A DNA stretch of 64,000 nt, taken from assembly GCA_966211305.1 (NCBI GenBank), contig CBIHPC010000005.1:1-64000 (forward strand). The letters are read 5' to 3'. Numbering within the stretch: the stretch's first letter is position 1; each line of letters opens with the position of its first letter. The notes beneath the pieces are model-generated. The model was given only the letters and a program-made list of their open reading frames with translations, ran no database searches and was not told the DNA's origin. Positions 8,029-17,266 of this stretch are shown one piece after another. This DNA is from Niastella sp966211305 (GTDB taxonomy: Bacteria; Bacteroidota; Bacteroidia; Chitinophagales; Chitinophagaceae). The position numbers and the translations under genes are program-made.

Positions 8029-8868
8029 ATGAAAAATAAGATATGGTTTGTAACCGGCGCGTCAAAAGGATTGGGACTCGCCCTTGTTAAAAAATTATTG
8101 TCATCAGGTTATCGTGTGGCTGCCACTTCACGTAATGTAAACGATCTGCAACAGGCGGTGAATGCCGGCCGTGAAGTATTTCTGCCTTTATCGGTTGATC
8201 TTACAAATGAGAACAGCGTTGAAAACGCCATTAGAGAAACCGTTTCGCATTTTGGCAGCATCGATGTAGTGGTTAACAATGCAGGTTATGGGTTATTTGG
8301 CAGCCTGGAAGAATTATCCGATGAAGAAGTACGGCAGAATTTCGATGTGAATGTATTTGGTGTGCTGCATGTGATCAGGAAAGCATTGCCGTATATGCGC
8401 AAACAAAAATCGGGACACATCTATAACATTGCCTCTATCGGTGGTTTTACCGGTACTTTCCCCGGTTTTGGCAGTTATATCGCTACCAAATTTGCGATGC
8501 ATGGTTTTTCAGAATCACTGGCAACTGAAGTAAACCCTTTCGGCATAACCGTATCGATAGTTTCACCCGGTTATTTCAGAACTGAATTCCTCGATGCATC
8601 GCTGGGTGTTCCTAAAAATGAGATCGCCGATTACAAAAACGTTCGCGAGTCTCAAAATGCACACCAGAACCAGATCAACAACAATCAGATCGGCGATCCT
8701 GTTAAAGCTGCCGCTGTGATGATCGAAATTGCCGAGCAACAAAATCCGCCATTACATGTATTCCTTGGTAAGGACTCATATCAACTGGCCGAGCTCAAAA
8801 TAAAAGCGGTTCAACAGGATATGGAATCGGTAAGAGAACTGGCTACAGCTACCGATCATGAACAATAA
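8029..8868 (+). CDS. Short-chain dehydrogenase/reductase (SDR)
   Basis: The 279-aa classical SDR has the Rossmann motif TGASKGLG near residue 10, NNAGYG near residue 85, the catalytic Ser region (NIASIGG) and the catalytic pair Tyr-x3-Lys in YIATK. It should use NAD(P)H on a small carbonyl or alcohol; the substrate cannot be read from sequence. It belongs to the common SDR/oxidoreductase type found beside AraC regulators in Bacteroidota. The upstream operator-like repeat supports control by the regulator at 6597. A strong bidirectional terminator follows. Confidence 0.9.
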   Translation: MKNKIWFVTGASKGLGLALVKKLLSSGYRVAATSRNVNDLQQAVNAGREVFLPLSVDLTNENSVENAIRETVSHFGSIDVVVNNAGYGLFGSLEELSDEEVRQNFDVNVFGVLHVIRKALPYMRKQKSGHIYNIASIGGFTGTFPGFGSYIATKFAMHGFSESLATEVNPFGITVSIVSPGYFRTEFLDASLGVPKNEIADYKNVRESQNAHQNQINNNQIGDPVKAAAVMIEIAEQQNPPLHVFLGKDSYQLAELKIKAVQQDMESVRELATATDHEQ

Positions 8869-8888
8869 ATAGTTTTTCATGGCTAAAG

Positions 8889-8933
8889 AAAAAGGGGTGA
8901 CACGGTTTATACCGTGGTCACCCCTTGCTTTTT
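8889..8933. terminator. Bidirectional rho-independent terminator
   Basis: The stem AAGGGGTGAC (8892-8901) pairs with GTCACCCCTT (8916-8925), and an inner ACGGT/ACCGT stem lies between. There is an A-run on the left and a T-run on the right. It sits between the convergent SDR gene and TIG-repeat gene and can serve both. Confidence 0.85.
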
Positions 8934-8945
8934 ATACCTGTACAA

Positions 8946-10709
8946 TTATTTTATCAATAACGTACGACTCAATTTGTTTTGTCCGTTTGTCCACATGAGT
9001 TTATAAACACCAGGTTGCAACCCACTCAGGGGAATGGTTGTTTGCGGCGTATTGCTTCCCACAACAACATGTTTCACCACCCGGCCTGTCATATCAACCA
9101 ACTGCAAACGAGTTCTGTGACTGGTAACAGGCTGCTGCCAGATCACATACTTCGATGCGGGGTTGGGATACAGTATAAAAGATGCACGTGTAGTTCCGGT
9201 GGCGGTGATCGTACGTGCGTTTACAAACAAGGTATCGTTACCCGTAGTATCAACTATATAAGTAAAGCCCGGTTTTGAGGCGGTACCATATGGGGTTGTA
9301 ACAGATACGCCGCCGGTTGCTCCGGTATCGACGATGGCCCTGATCGTAGTGTCATTCAAAAACATAATGCTATCGGCCGGCACGCCACCAAAGCGAACTG
9401 CAGTAGCGTTGTGAATGTTCTTACCGAGGATATACACCGCAGTGCCTTTCTGACCGCTCGTTGGCCAGAAATTAAAAATTACCGGCGCGGTGGTATCGGG
9501 GATGTTAGTGGTATCGGCAATAAATGTGAAGCCGGGTTTCGTTGCAAAACAATAAGGCGTAACCACTGACACACTTCCTGATGCACCGGTGTCAACAATA
9601 GCCTTAATCACAGTGTCTGACATAATTACTATACTGTCGGCAAGTACACCTCCAAAGTGAACGGCTGTAGCACCGTTAAAGTTTGACCCGAATATATATA
9701 CCGATGTACCCTTTTGACCACTGGTTGGCCAGAAGTTTACAATAGCAGGGCATGTACTATCAGGGATATTCGTGGTATCGGCAATAAATGTGAAGCCGGG
9801 TTTCGTTGCAGTGCCGTATGGCGTTTGTACGGAAACATTGCCGGTTGCTCCTGTGTCAACAATGGCCCTGATCGTAGTGTCATTCAAAAACATAATGCTA
9901 TCGGCCGGCACACCACCAAAGCGAACTGCAGTAGCATTGTGAATGTTCTTACCGAGGATATACACCGCAGTTCCTTTTTGACCGCTCGTTGGCCAGAAAT
10001 TAAAAATTGCCGGCGCGGTGGTATCGGGGATGTTAGTGGTATCGGCAATAAATGTGAAGCCGGGTTTCGTTGCAAAACAATAAGGCGTAACCACTGACAC
10101 ACTTCCTGATGCACCGGTGTCAACAATAGCCTTAATCACAGTGTCTGACATAATTACTATACTGTCGGCAAGTACACCTCCAAAGTGAACGGCTGTAGCA
10201 CCGTTAAAGTTTGACCCGAATATATATACCGATGTACCCTTTTGACCACTGGTTGGCCAGAAGTTTACAATAGCAGGGCATGTACTATCAGGGATATTCG
10301 TGGTATCGGCAATAAATGTGAAGCCGGGTTTTGAAGCAGTACCAAATGGAGTTGTTACAGACACGCTGCCGGTTGCACCGGTGTCAACGATAGCCCGGAT
10401 CGTAGAATCATTCAAAAACATAATGCTATCGGCCGGCACGCCACCAAAGCGAACTGCAGTAGCGTTGTGAATGTTCTTACCGAGGATATACACCGCAGTT
10501 CCTTTCTGACCGCTCGTTGGCCAGAAATTAAAAATTACCGGCGTGGTGGTATCGGGGATGTGCGTGGTATCGACACGGGCTACCGGCGTTTCAGCCGCAT
10601 CCTCCTTCGGGTAAAAAAAATTATCGACCGGTGCAACAAAGGCCGTTACACAACCTAATAACAAAAAAAACACAACAATTCTTTTGAGTGCGAGGTAAAC
10701 ATTGCGCAT
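8946..10709 (-). CDS. Secreted TIG/IPT-repeat protein with T9SS sorting domain
   Basis: The 587-aa protein has a signal/anchor helix (about 8-27), five IPT/TIG beta-sandwich repeats of about 88 residues (each with NFWPTSGQKGT), and a C-terminal type IX secretion domain (about 505-587; YPNPASKYVIW, GVYKLMW, LSRTLLIK). The repeats alternate between two types: ILGKNIHNATAVRFGG (types 1, 3, 5) and IFGSNFNGATAVHFGG (types 2, 4). It is predicted to be exported by T9SS and to act on the surface or outside, probably in adhesion or binding. The repeats are nearly identical in DNA, so copy number is likely to vary between strains. Confidence 0.85.
   Translation of the reverse strand: MRNVYLALKRIVVFFLLLGCVTAFVAPVDNFFYPKEDAAETPVARVDTTHIPDTTTPVIFNFWPTSGQKGTAVYILGKNIHNATAVRFGGVPADSIMFLNDSTIRAIVDTGATGSVSVTTPFGTASKPGFTFIADTTNIPDSTCPAIVNFWPTSGQKGTSVYIFGSNFNGATAVHFGGVLADSIVIMSDTVIKAIVDTGASGSVSVVTPYCFATKPGFTFIADTTNIPDTTAPAIFNFWPTSGQKGTAVYILGKNIHNATAVRFGGVPADSIMFLNDTTIRAIVDTGATGNVSVQTPYGTATKPGFTFIADTTNIPDSTCPAIVNFWPTSGQKGTSVYIFGSNFNGATAVHFGGVLADSIVIMSDTVIKAIVDTGASGSVSVVTPYCFATKPGFTFIADTTNIPDTTAPVIFNFWPTSGQKGTAVYILGKNIHNATAVRFGGVPADSIMFLNDTTIRAIVDTGATGGVSVTTPYGTASKPGFTYIVDTTGNDTLFVNARTITATGTTRASFILYPNPASKYVIWQQPVTSHRTRLQLVDMTGRVVKHVVVGSNTPQTTIPLSGLQPGVYKLMWTNGQNKLSRTLLIK
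9482..9803. repeat. 322-bp perfect direct repeat, copy 1 (inside TIG gene)
   Basis: By direct reading, bases 9482-9803 are identical to 10010-10331, a step of 528 bp (176 codons, two TIG modules). The copies differ at the first base outside each end (a versus g on the left, c versus t on the right). The step keeps the reading frame, so recombination would add or remove two modules cleanly. Confidence 0.85.
10010..10331. repeat. 322-bp perfect direct repeat, copy 2 (inside TIG gene)
   Basis: This is the second copy of the block at 9482-9803. Its perfect identity over 322 bp points to recent duplication or gene conversion. Confidence 0.85.
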
Positions 10710-10883
10710 AGATAAAGTTTAAGTATTTAACAAAATGGTATCTCCACAGTGATTTAGTCACAGCGTAATTAGTGAATTACATTTCCTGATGCTTTCTGGT
10801 TAAATATTGTATAAGCCGCCGGCGATCTTTACAGAAGACTTTTACGCAAGTACAGTGAAGTTTTACCAAAGGCAAATTAGCGC

Positions 10884-10906
10884 TTTGAAAAGATATTCTT
10901 TTCAAA
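10884..10906. other. Perfect inverted repeat upstream of TIG gene
   Basis: TTTGAAAAGA and TCTTTTCAAA flank a 3-bp centre (10884-10906). It lies about 175 bp upstream of the TIG gene and downstream of the Lrp gene. It could be a terminator-like hairpin or an operator; no U-run follows closely. The rest of 10710-10952 is AT-rich, with a short GTGA/TCAC palindrome near 10750 and no gene. Confidence 0.4.
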
Positions 10907-10952
10907 AACGTAAGAAATAATTTTACCATAACCGTTACTAACTTTTCTCAGC

Positions 10953-11059
10953 TAGTGGGTAGCGGCAAGTGGGTAGTAGGGCTGTTATTCCAACCTCGCT
11001 ACTTAATTTAACCACCTGCATTTCCCCACCGCCTACCCGCCACTTACCATTCGCTACTA
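10953..11059. repeat. Heptamer-armed palindromic element C
   Basis: The left arm (10953-10980) is four 7-bp units: TAGTGGG, TAGCGGC, AAGTGGG, TAGTAGG. After 44 bp the right arm (11025-11059) is five 7-bp units of the inverse type (CCCACCG, CCTACCC, GCCACTT and others). Its end overlaps the stop codon of the Lrp gene at 11057-11059. Confidence 0.65.
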
Positions 11060-11554
11060 CAATAACTGGTGGGTATCTTTCAATATGCCCATTACAAAAA
11101 TGCTCTGTGTATGGCTGATGCCTTTTATCATGCTTAATTTATGCAGATAGAAATCATGGTAAGATTCCATATTCTCCGAAACGATCTTCAGCATAAAATC
11201 AAATTCACCGGATATATTATAACATTCCAGCACTTCGGTAAAACCGGTCACCGCATCGATAAATACCTTAGCAATCCTGCGGTTATGCTCCTTTAATGAA
11301 ATATAACATATGACCATGATGCCCTTTTGCACTTTCCGGTGATCGAGCAGGGTGGCATATTGTTTAATAACGCCGCTTGCTTCCATTCGCTTTATGCGTT
11401 CATGAACAGGCGTAGCGCTCAGGTGAATACCGGCAGCAATTTCCCGCACGGTAAGCCGGGCGTTTTGTTCCAGCAAACGCAGAATCGCATAGTCTTTTTC
11501 ATCGAGTGAAACAGGAGCGGTAGCCGGTTGTTCTGTTTTGGTTTTAATACGCAT
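11057..11554 (-). CDS. Lrp/AsnC-family transcriptional regulator
   Basis: The 165-aa protein has an N-terminal winged HTH (about 18-75, YAILRLLEQNARLTVREIA, HLSATPVHERIKRME) and a C-terminal RAM/AsnC ligand domain (about 85-155, CYNISGEFDFMLKIV). It is divergent from an MFS exporter gene 120 bp away. Lrp-type regulators bind amino acids or related small molecules and often control the divergent transporter. Repeated TTGTTCTGTA-type sites in the gap and in the start of this gene support that. Confidence 0.9.
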   Translation of the reverse strand: MRIKTKTEQPATAPVSLDEKDYAILRLLEQNARLTVREIAAGIHLSATPVHERIKRMEASGVIKQYATLLDHRKVQKGIMVICYISLKEHNRRIAKVFIDAVTGFTEVLECYNISGEFDFMLKIVSENMESYHDFYLHKLSMIKGISHTQSIFVMGILKDTHQLL

Positions 11555-11662
11555 GCCGAACTATGTGTTTGTTCTGTAAAATGCTACTAAATTACCTATT
11601 TGTTCCAAATTTTTAATATATAAACGTACAAGTAAACATATTTTTAGTTTTGTACAGAACAA
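11528..11662. promoter_or_regulatory. Lrp/MFS divergent control region with repeated TTGTTCTGTA sites
   Basis: TTGTTCTGT occurs at 11528-11536 (inside the regulator's start) and TTGTTCTGTA at 11569-11578. Its exact inverse TACAGAACAA is at 11653-11662, and a partial TTTGTTC is at 11599-11605. The step between the first two is 41 bp, about four helical turns. A perfect -7 box TAGTTTTG lies at 11645-11652 for the MFS gene, so the inverted copy would cover its start site. These are candidate binding sites for the Lrp protein. Confidence 0.5.
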
Positions 11663-11673
11663 TTAAGAGCAGG

Positions 11674-13032
11674 ATGCGTAGAAAACAAATCATACTGATA
11701 GTAGCTTCAACTGCTATATTTTTCGAGGCGCTTGACATTGCCATTCTCAATCTTGCCATACCCTTAATGCAACAGCAGTTTCATTTAAATGCTGAAACCA
11801 TTCAATGGGTGCAAACAGTTTATGTTCTTTTTTACGGCGGCTTTTTGGTAATAGGCGGTAAACTTTCCGATACCCTTGGCCGGAAAAATATATTTATGAC
11901 CGGCGCCGGACTTTTCCTGTTCACCTCGCTGGGTGCAGGCCTTTCGAACAATTTTATTTTGCTTACCATTTTCAGGGCATTGCAGGGACTGGCTGCGGCT
12001 ATGGTAATGCCTTCCGCCTTATCAATCATTACAAACACATTTACAGAACCGGCAGAAAGAAACCGGTCGATAAGCATCTTTAGTTCATTTGCGGCCATTG
12101 GTTCAGGTTGCGGTCTGGCTCTGGGTGGTATTGTGGCTACTTACCTGGGCTGGCAATGGATCTTCTTTATTAATGTTCCCGTGATCACCGCAGCTCTGAC
12201 CTTGGCTTATCGCTATATCGACAAAGATGTAGTAGATAAAAAACAGCAATTTCCCGACATCATATCAAGCATCCTGCTTACGATGATCATTGTAATGATC
12301 TCGTATGTTGTTCATTACCTGGCCGACTTCTCAAAAAAATACTGGCTGTTGCTTTCCTGCACAGCGGTTATCATTACAGCCTGGGTTATTTTTAAACGCC
12401 GTGAACGGGCACGCTCTCAACCATTGATAGATCTCTCTTTGTTCAGAAGTACCGGCACTATTACCGGGAACATAATAACCATTTTACTGGGCGCTTTCTT
12501 TTTAAGCTACCTGTTCCTGCTGTCGCTGGTATTGCAACAGAATATGCAATTCAGTGCCGCCCATGCCGGACTGCTTCTTTTCCCTTTCAGCATGGTTTCG
12601 TTCCTGGTATCGCGATATGCCGTTCCGGCGCTTTTCAAAAAATTATCGGTTATGCAAACCGGTATCCTCGGTATGTGCCTGATGCTTGCCGGCGCATTGT
12701 TATTAATGACCGCAATCTTATTCGATCATAACCTGCCCCTGATCTTATGTTCCATCGCCTGTGTTACGGGCAGCGGTATGTCGGTCTGTTATCCAAGTTT
12801 AACCTCACTGGCTATACGCGATATTCCCGTGAACCAGCAAGGCGTGGCAGCAGGAATTTGTACTACTTCGTATTTTATCGGGGCCGGCCTCGGCCTTTCA
12901 CTACTTGCATTGGGAATGCAGCTATTGACGTCAGCTACCAATTTGGTAGGCCATATTCCGGTATCACTTATATCTATCTTTGCGTTGGCAGGAGTGATCT
13001 GGTTAATTTGGGTTAGAAACAGGATACATTAA
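11674..13032 (+). CDS. MFS exporter, DHA2/EmrB-like
   Basis: The protein of about 452 aa starts at ATG 11674 (MRRKQIILIV). An upstream TTG at 11650 would add eight residues that overlap the -7 box and inverted operator copy, so it is rejected. It has about 13-14 membrane helices, the motif-A loop GGKLSDTLGRKN after helix 2, and NRSISIFSSFAAIGSGCG, as in DHA2 drug:proton antiporters. It probably exports amphipathic compounds or amino-acid-like metabolites. Control by the divergent Lrp gene is likely. Confidence 0.85.
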   Translation: MRRKQIILIVASTAIFFEALDIAILNLAIPLMQQQFHLNAETIQWVQTVYVLFYGGFLVIGGKLSDTLGRKNIFMTGAGLFLFTSLGAGLSNNFILLTIFRALQGLAAAMVMPSALSIITNTFTEPAERNRSISIFSSFAAIGSGCGLALGGIVATYLGWQWIFFINVPVITAALTLAYRYIDKDVVDKKQQFPDIISSILLTMIIVMISYVVHYLADFSKKYWLLLSCTAVIITAWVIFKRRERARSQPLIDLSLFRSTGTITGNIITILLGAFFLSYLFLLSLVLQQNMQFSAAHAGLLLFPFSMVSFLVSRYAVPALFKKLSVMQTGILGMCLMLAGALLLMTAILFDHNLPLILCSIACVTGSGMSVCYPSLTSLAIRDIPVNQQGVAAGICTTSYFIGAGLGLSLLALGMQLLTSATNLVGHIPVSLISIFALAGVIWLIWVRNRIH

Positions 13033-13037
13033 TAGCC

Positions 13038-13158
13038 GTTTGTGGTTTATGGTTTGTGGTTCTTTAATTCGATCGTTTCTATAAAATTCAGCCGGCTCAA
13101 AATCCATCAACCGCCCTGAATTTAGACAACCATAAACAACAAACCACAAACCATAAAC
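13038..13158. repeat. Heptamer-armed palindromic element B
   Basis: Three heptamers (GTTTGTG, GTTTATG, GTTTGTG at 13038-13058) begin six bases after the MFS stop codon. After 72 bp, four inverse heptamers (CATAAAC, AACAAAC, CACAAAC, CATAAAC units at 13131-13158) follow. The genes on either side are convergent. The words match exactly across the two arms, so a long imperfect hairpin can form. Confidence 0.7.
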
Positions 13159-13201
13159 TTACCCCCTCGTTCCCGACGCCCCACTTTGAAACAAAAACCT
13201 A

Positions 13202-16200
13202 CTAAAATATATACCGTAACCCAATCTGCATCTGCCAGCGCGATTGCAGGTCGGGACTGGCTATGAAGGTAGAGGTCAGGGAGGGATCGAACTGGTATAC
13301 CGGGTTGTTATTATTATAACTCACACTTAACGGTTGTAAATATCCCGATGTAGTTGCATATTTTACCACACCCCAGTTACTGTTCAGCAAATTACCCAGG
13401 TTCACAAAATCGAGGCTTAATTGTATGGTGTTGGTTCGTTTACCCACCGGGAAAATAAAATCCTGCAGAATACGAAGATCAACCTGGCTTACCCATGGAT
13501 TTTCACCGGCATATTTTTCAGTAAATTCTCCGCGGCGTTTGCTCAGGTATTTATCGTTGGCAATAAAGTTCCGTAAACCCTGCCGTTGTGCATCCGCGTT
13601 CTGAACATTTCCATTCACATCTATCAACGGAGTAAACTGCATGGTATTGATCTCGGCATCGGTAGGCACGTACAACAGATCGTTCGTTCCGGTTCCGTCG
13701 TTATTGATATCGCCGCCATATACGTAGGCAAACCGGTTACCCGAATTCCACGAACCAAACAAAGAAACCGTTGTGGCAAAATGTTCATGATAACTGAACT
13801 TCTTTGAAAAAGCAGCTACAATACGATGGGTATTGCCATACAGGGAACGCGACAAAACCGCCGCATTGGCATTGTTCAGGATGGGATTACGGTCAAACGC
13901 ATCGCTCGATATTTCAGCTGAAATAGAACTGGCGTCTTTGGCTATCAAATAATTATACCCTACCATGGCGTAAAATCCGCCGGCAAAAAACTGCTGGGCC
14001 TGAAACGTGGTATTGAACTGGTACCCTACACTCGTGTTGGTGAATGCATAAGTATTGGCCGTTCCCTGGTCGCCTGCAAGATAGATCATGCGCGTATCAC
14101 CCGTGCCCGAATTCAATGTGCCGCTGGGCGTACCCAGTTTATAGTTACGCACCATCATTCCGTTAATGTCTTTTGTATAGGCTACATCCACCGTAAAGAT
14201 GGTACCGAAGGGTATCTTGTAATCTGCGCCGAGGTTTGAACGCCATACCTGCGGCCATTTAAAATTACGGTCGGTAACGTTATAGAAAAAGCTGTATGGG
14301 TTGCCGATATGATTGCCCAACCATACAAACGGGAAACGCCCGGTGAATAAACCCGTACCACCACGGACCTGCACGCTTCTATCGCCTTTTACATCCCAGT
14401 TGAAACCAATCCTTGGTGAAAGCAGGAGCTTTTTTGCCGGCAGACGGGTATTATCAACATCCTTACCAGGGCCATTGGTAAGCGGTTTACCATCTTCATC
14501 GAACAAGGTCAGGTTGTCATTATTGGGAAATGTGGGCTCGCCTTCATCGAATTTATTGGCAAAAGTGCCGTCGGCATTCATAACCGGGTTGCGATAGCTG
14601 GCGTTGAAATAAAATGGAATATCCATGCGCAGGCCATACGTTATCCTGAACTTATCGGTTGCCTGCCATTCATCCTGCAGGTAAGCAGACAACTGACCAA
14701 CTGTTAAATAGTACCAGGTCCACTGGTTGGCCATGGCCCGGTTACGGGCATACGCTACGTCAAAATCGAGCGGGTAAGCGCCAAAAACATAGTTGCCACT
14801 GACGGGCACACTATCTATGAATGTTTTTATATCCGCTTCTGAAAACAGCGTGGCGCCATAACCGGTGAGGTTAAAGGAGTTGGCAAATTTGAACGATTCA
14901 AAAGAGGCCCCTGCCGTAACCGTATGCTTTTTAAAGAACATGTTGAAGTTATTGGTTACCTGGAAGGCATCCTGGTTCAGGCGGTTGTTGATTGAAAATG
15001 GCTCGTGCCCTGCGATTATATAACGCACACCGTTCTTTGTGATATTGATAACCGGGAAAGGTGTGGAGAACGGATTGCGTTTATCGCGGAAAGTAGTGTA
15101 CACCACTCTAAGTTTATTGGCATAATCAGCCCCGAAAGTTGATTTTAACTCGGCGCCGAATGATTGCAGTTTATTTACGATCTCGTACCCGCTATTCCGG
15201 AACTGAAGTGTTGTAAAATCAGGCCCGCGACGGCCGATGGCGCTTGGATGCGCCGGTTTATCCTTATGCGCATCGAGGCCATTGTAGGTGAACGACAACC
15301 TGTGATTGGCATTGATGTTCCAGTCGGCTTTTATCAGCCATTTATAATTCTTTTGATCGAGTGTATATTGCTGATACGGCCCGGTTTCATAATTGAACTT
15401 CGATCTTAAAATTGCGCTTACCTGTTGCAGGTCCGACTCCAGCACGCGGCTGGTATTGGTTTTGCCGGCATTACTGCCGTTTTGCGCTACATAGGAAGAA
15501 GCCTGGTCGCTCCGTTGCTCCGTTTCAAAACTCACAAAATAAAACAGCTTGTTCTTTATAACGGGTCCGCCCAGTGAAAAACCCGCCTGCAGCTGTTTCA
15601 GATCGGGTAGTACCAGTTTATTTTTTTCGATCTTCTTACCGGTGAGCGATTGATTGCGGTAAAAGCCATACACCGTTCCGGAGATATTGTTATTACCCGA
15701 TTTCGTTACGGTATTTATACCTGCCCCGGTAAACCCGGCCTGCGTTACATCGTAAGGCGCAATATTTACCTGGATCTGATCGATGGCATCAAGCGATATG
15801 GGCTGGGCGCCTGTTTGTCCGCCGGGCGTTGGTGCATCAAGGCCGAATGGATTATTGAATACCGCCCCGTCGAGCGAGAAGTTATTGTATTGCCCGTTAC
15901 GGCCGGCAAATGAAAGGCCATTATAGGTGAACGAGGCGGAAGGCGTTAACCGCAGGTAATCATCTGCCGAGCGGGAAATAGTAGGTAATGAACGTATCAA
16001 CCGGCTGTTGATATTCATGGAAGCGCCGGTTTTTTTGTTATCAAAAGCCGCCGACCGGCTGGTGATGGTCACTTCTTTTAATTCGCCGGCTTTTTCTTTC
16101 ATCTGTACTTCCAGCGAATTATTCTGGCCCAACTCAAGGAACACATTTTCCGTAACCGAGGTTTGAAAATTTATAAAACTTACGGTTACCGTATACGGGC

Positions 16201-16435
16201 CGCCTACCCTGAGGTTAGGAACGGTGAACCGGCCGTCGCCTTTTGTTGGCAATGTTTGTTTAAAGCCGGCATCGGCCCATTCAATAACTACTGTAGCAGC
16301 CGGTAAGGGCGTTCCTTTGGGATCTCTTACAATTCCACTAAGGGTGGCCGTGGTTACCTGTGAAAACGTAACCGATGAGCAGTATAAAAATAGCAGTACT
16401 GTGAGCGCATGAGCTTTTTGCACGTATTTTCTCAT
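13202..16435 (-). CDS. Oar-like TonB-dependent outer-membrane receptor
   Basis: The 1077-aa protein has a signal peptide (1-25), an N-terminal carboxypeptidase-regulatory-like domain (about 28-115, LSGIVRDPKGTPLPAATV), a plug (about 130-250, RSADDYLRLTP, AGRNGQYNNFSLDG, INTVTKSGNN) and a long barrel ending in an aromatic (GLRYIF). This is the layout of Oar-type receptors, which move large substrates or act in surface adhesion. It has no SusD partner and stands alone. The substrate is unknown. Confidence 0.85.
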   Translation of the reverse strand: MRKYVQKAHALTVLLFLYCSSVTFSQVTTATLSGIVRDPKGTPLPAATVVIEWADAGFKQTLPTKGDGRFTVPNLRVGGPYTVTVSFINFQTSVTENVFLELGQNNSLEVQMKEKAGELKEVTITSRSAAFDNKKTGASMNINSRLIRSLPTISRSADDYLRLTPSASFTYNGLSFAGRNGQYNNFSLDGAVFNNPFGLDAPTPGGQTGAQPISLDAIDQIQVNIAPYDVTQAGFTGAGINTVTKSGNNNISGTVYGFYRNQSLTGKKIEKNKLVLPDLKQLQAGFSLGGPVIKNKLFYFVSFETEQRSDQASSYVAQNGSNAGKTNTSRVLESDLQQVSAILRSKFNYETGPYQQYTLDQKNYKWLIKADWNINANHRLSFTYNGLDAHKDKPAHPSAIGRRGPDFTTLQFRNSGYEIVNKLQSFGAELKSTFGADYANKLRVVYTTFRDKRNPFSTPFPVINITKNGVRYIIAGHEPFSINNRLNQDAFQVTNNFNMFFKKHTVTAGASFESFKFANSFNLTGYGATLFSEADIKTFIDSVPVSGNYVFGAYPLDFDVAYARNRAMANQWTWYYLTVGQLSAYLQDEWQATDKFRITYGLRMDIPFYFNASYRNPVMNADGTFANKFDEGEPTFPNNDNLTLFDEDGKPLTNGPGKDVDNTRLPAKKLLLSPRIGFNWDVKGDRSVQVRGGTGLFTGRFPFVWLGNHIGNPYSFFYNVTDRNFKWPQVWRSNLGADYKIPFGTIFTVDVAYTKDINGMMVRNYKLGTPSGTLNSGTGDTRMIYLAGDQGTANTYAFTNTSVGYQFNTTFQAQQFFAGGFYAMVGYNYLIAKDASSISAEISSDAFDRNPILNNANAAVLSRSLYGNTHRIVAAFSKKFSYHEHFATTVSLFGSWNSGNRFAYVYGGDINNDGTGTNDLLYVPTDAEINTMQFTPLIDVNGNVQNADAQRQGLRNFIANDKYLSKRRGEFTEKYAGENPWVSQVDLRILQDFIFPVGKRTNTIQLSLDFVNLGNLLNSNWGVVKYATTSGYLQPLSVSYNNNNPVYQFDPSLTSTFIASPDLQSRWQMQIGLRYIF

Positions 16436-16744
16436 AGCAGTTGTTATTATATTAGGTTTAATTAATACCAGTGCCGTATTATTTATTCTAATACTAAAAG
16501 GGAGGGGATGGACTGGGAACGATACAGATTAACCAGGCAAGGCAATTTTACAGAAGGTAGCTGCCGGATCGTAACCTATCGCACAAGACATGTTTGGGCA
16601 GAAGTAATTAACAGTAGCCTAATTTAAGTAAAATAAATTGATTACGCATGTTATTTTGGATATGGGGGCATTTCTAGCATTGATTTTGTATATGTATGCG
16701 CATCGCCCTGACGCATACAGGTCGGCCCCTTAAAAATCAATAAT
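16436..16744. other. Divergent intergenic region
   Basis: This 309-bp gap separates the divergent Oar-like gene and the small secreted-protein gene. Near the latter, TTTTGG around 16652 and TGATTTTG around 16681-16689 could be -33 and -7 elements, one mismatch from consensus. A short repeated TATGCG/CGCATA pair lies near 16694-16716. No ORF or hairpin of note was seen. Confidence 0.3.
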
Positions 16745-17230
16745 ATGAAAAAGATCAGTCTGTTTTTTGTATTCCTCTGCCTGGCAGGCGCCTCCATGGC
16801 CCAGTTAAAAGCATCGGTAGCCTGTCCGGGATTTGAAGTAGATATCCTCGATGGAAAAGTAAATGGTTTCAAAGCCAATGTTATCGCAGGTATGATCAAG
16901 AACAAATGGCCATGTTTCAGTAGTGTTACCAATGACAGCGCCAAATGCGGTGAAGCCGTTTATTATAAAGACAAAGGCATTACTTTTTATACCGGCCGGG
17001 ATTATGTTGAAATTTCGGAAGGCTTTAAAGGAAAACTTAGCCCCGCTTTAATGGGATCACCGCGTGGCACCCTGTTCAAAACTTTGGGCAATCCCAAAAT
17101 GAAGGATGCTACCTGGGATGCCTATCAAACCAACTATGGTACATTGATAGTTCATTTCAATAAGGCGAATAAAGTGCGGTTGATCCAGTTTAGTACGTAT
17201 GGTACTGATTTGATTAGGTTATGTGAATAA
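16745..17230 (+). CDS. Small secreted protein of unknown function
   Basis: The 161-aa protein has a clear signal peptide (MKKISLFFVFLCLAGASMAQ) and no lipobox. The mature part of about 141 residues has four Cys (ACPGF, PCFSS, KCGEA, RLCE), likely forming disulfides in the periplasm or outside. No family was recognised. It is divergent from the Oar-like receptor and convergent with the LytTR regulator. Confidence 0.7.
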   Translation: MKKISLFFVFLCLAGASMAQLKASVACPGFEVDILDGKVNGFKANVIAGMIKNKWPCFSSVTNDSAKCGEAVYYKDKGITFYTGRDYVEISEGFKGKLSPALMGSPRGTLFKTLGNPKMKDATWDAYQTNYGTLIVHFNKANKVRLIQFSTYGTDLIRLCE

Positions 17231-17266
17231 AGTGGATGATACTTTTTTACATTTTTATAAGCAACT

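Noticed and set aside
9714..10097. 127-codon plus-strand frame inside the TIG gene
   Set aside because: It is a by-product of the repeated TIG modules on the opposite strand.
16651..16944. 97-codon frame opposite the small secreted protein
   Set aside because: It is a shadow of the real signal-peptide gene on the other strand.
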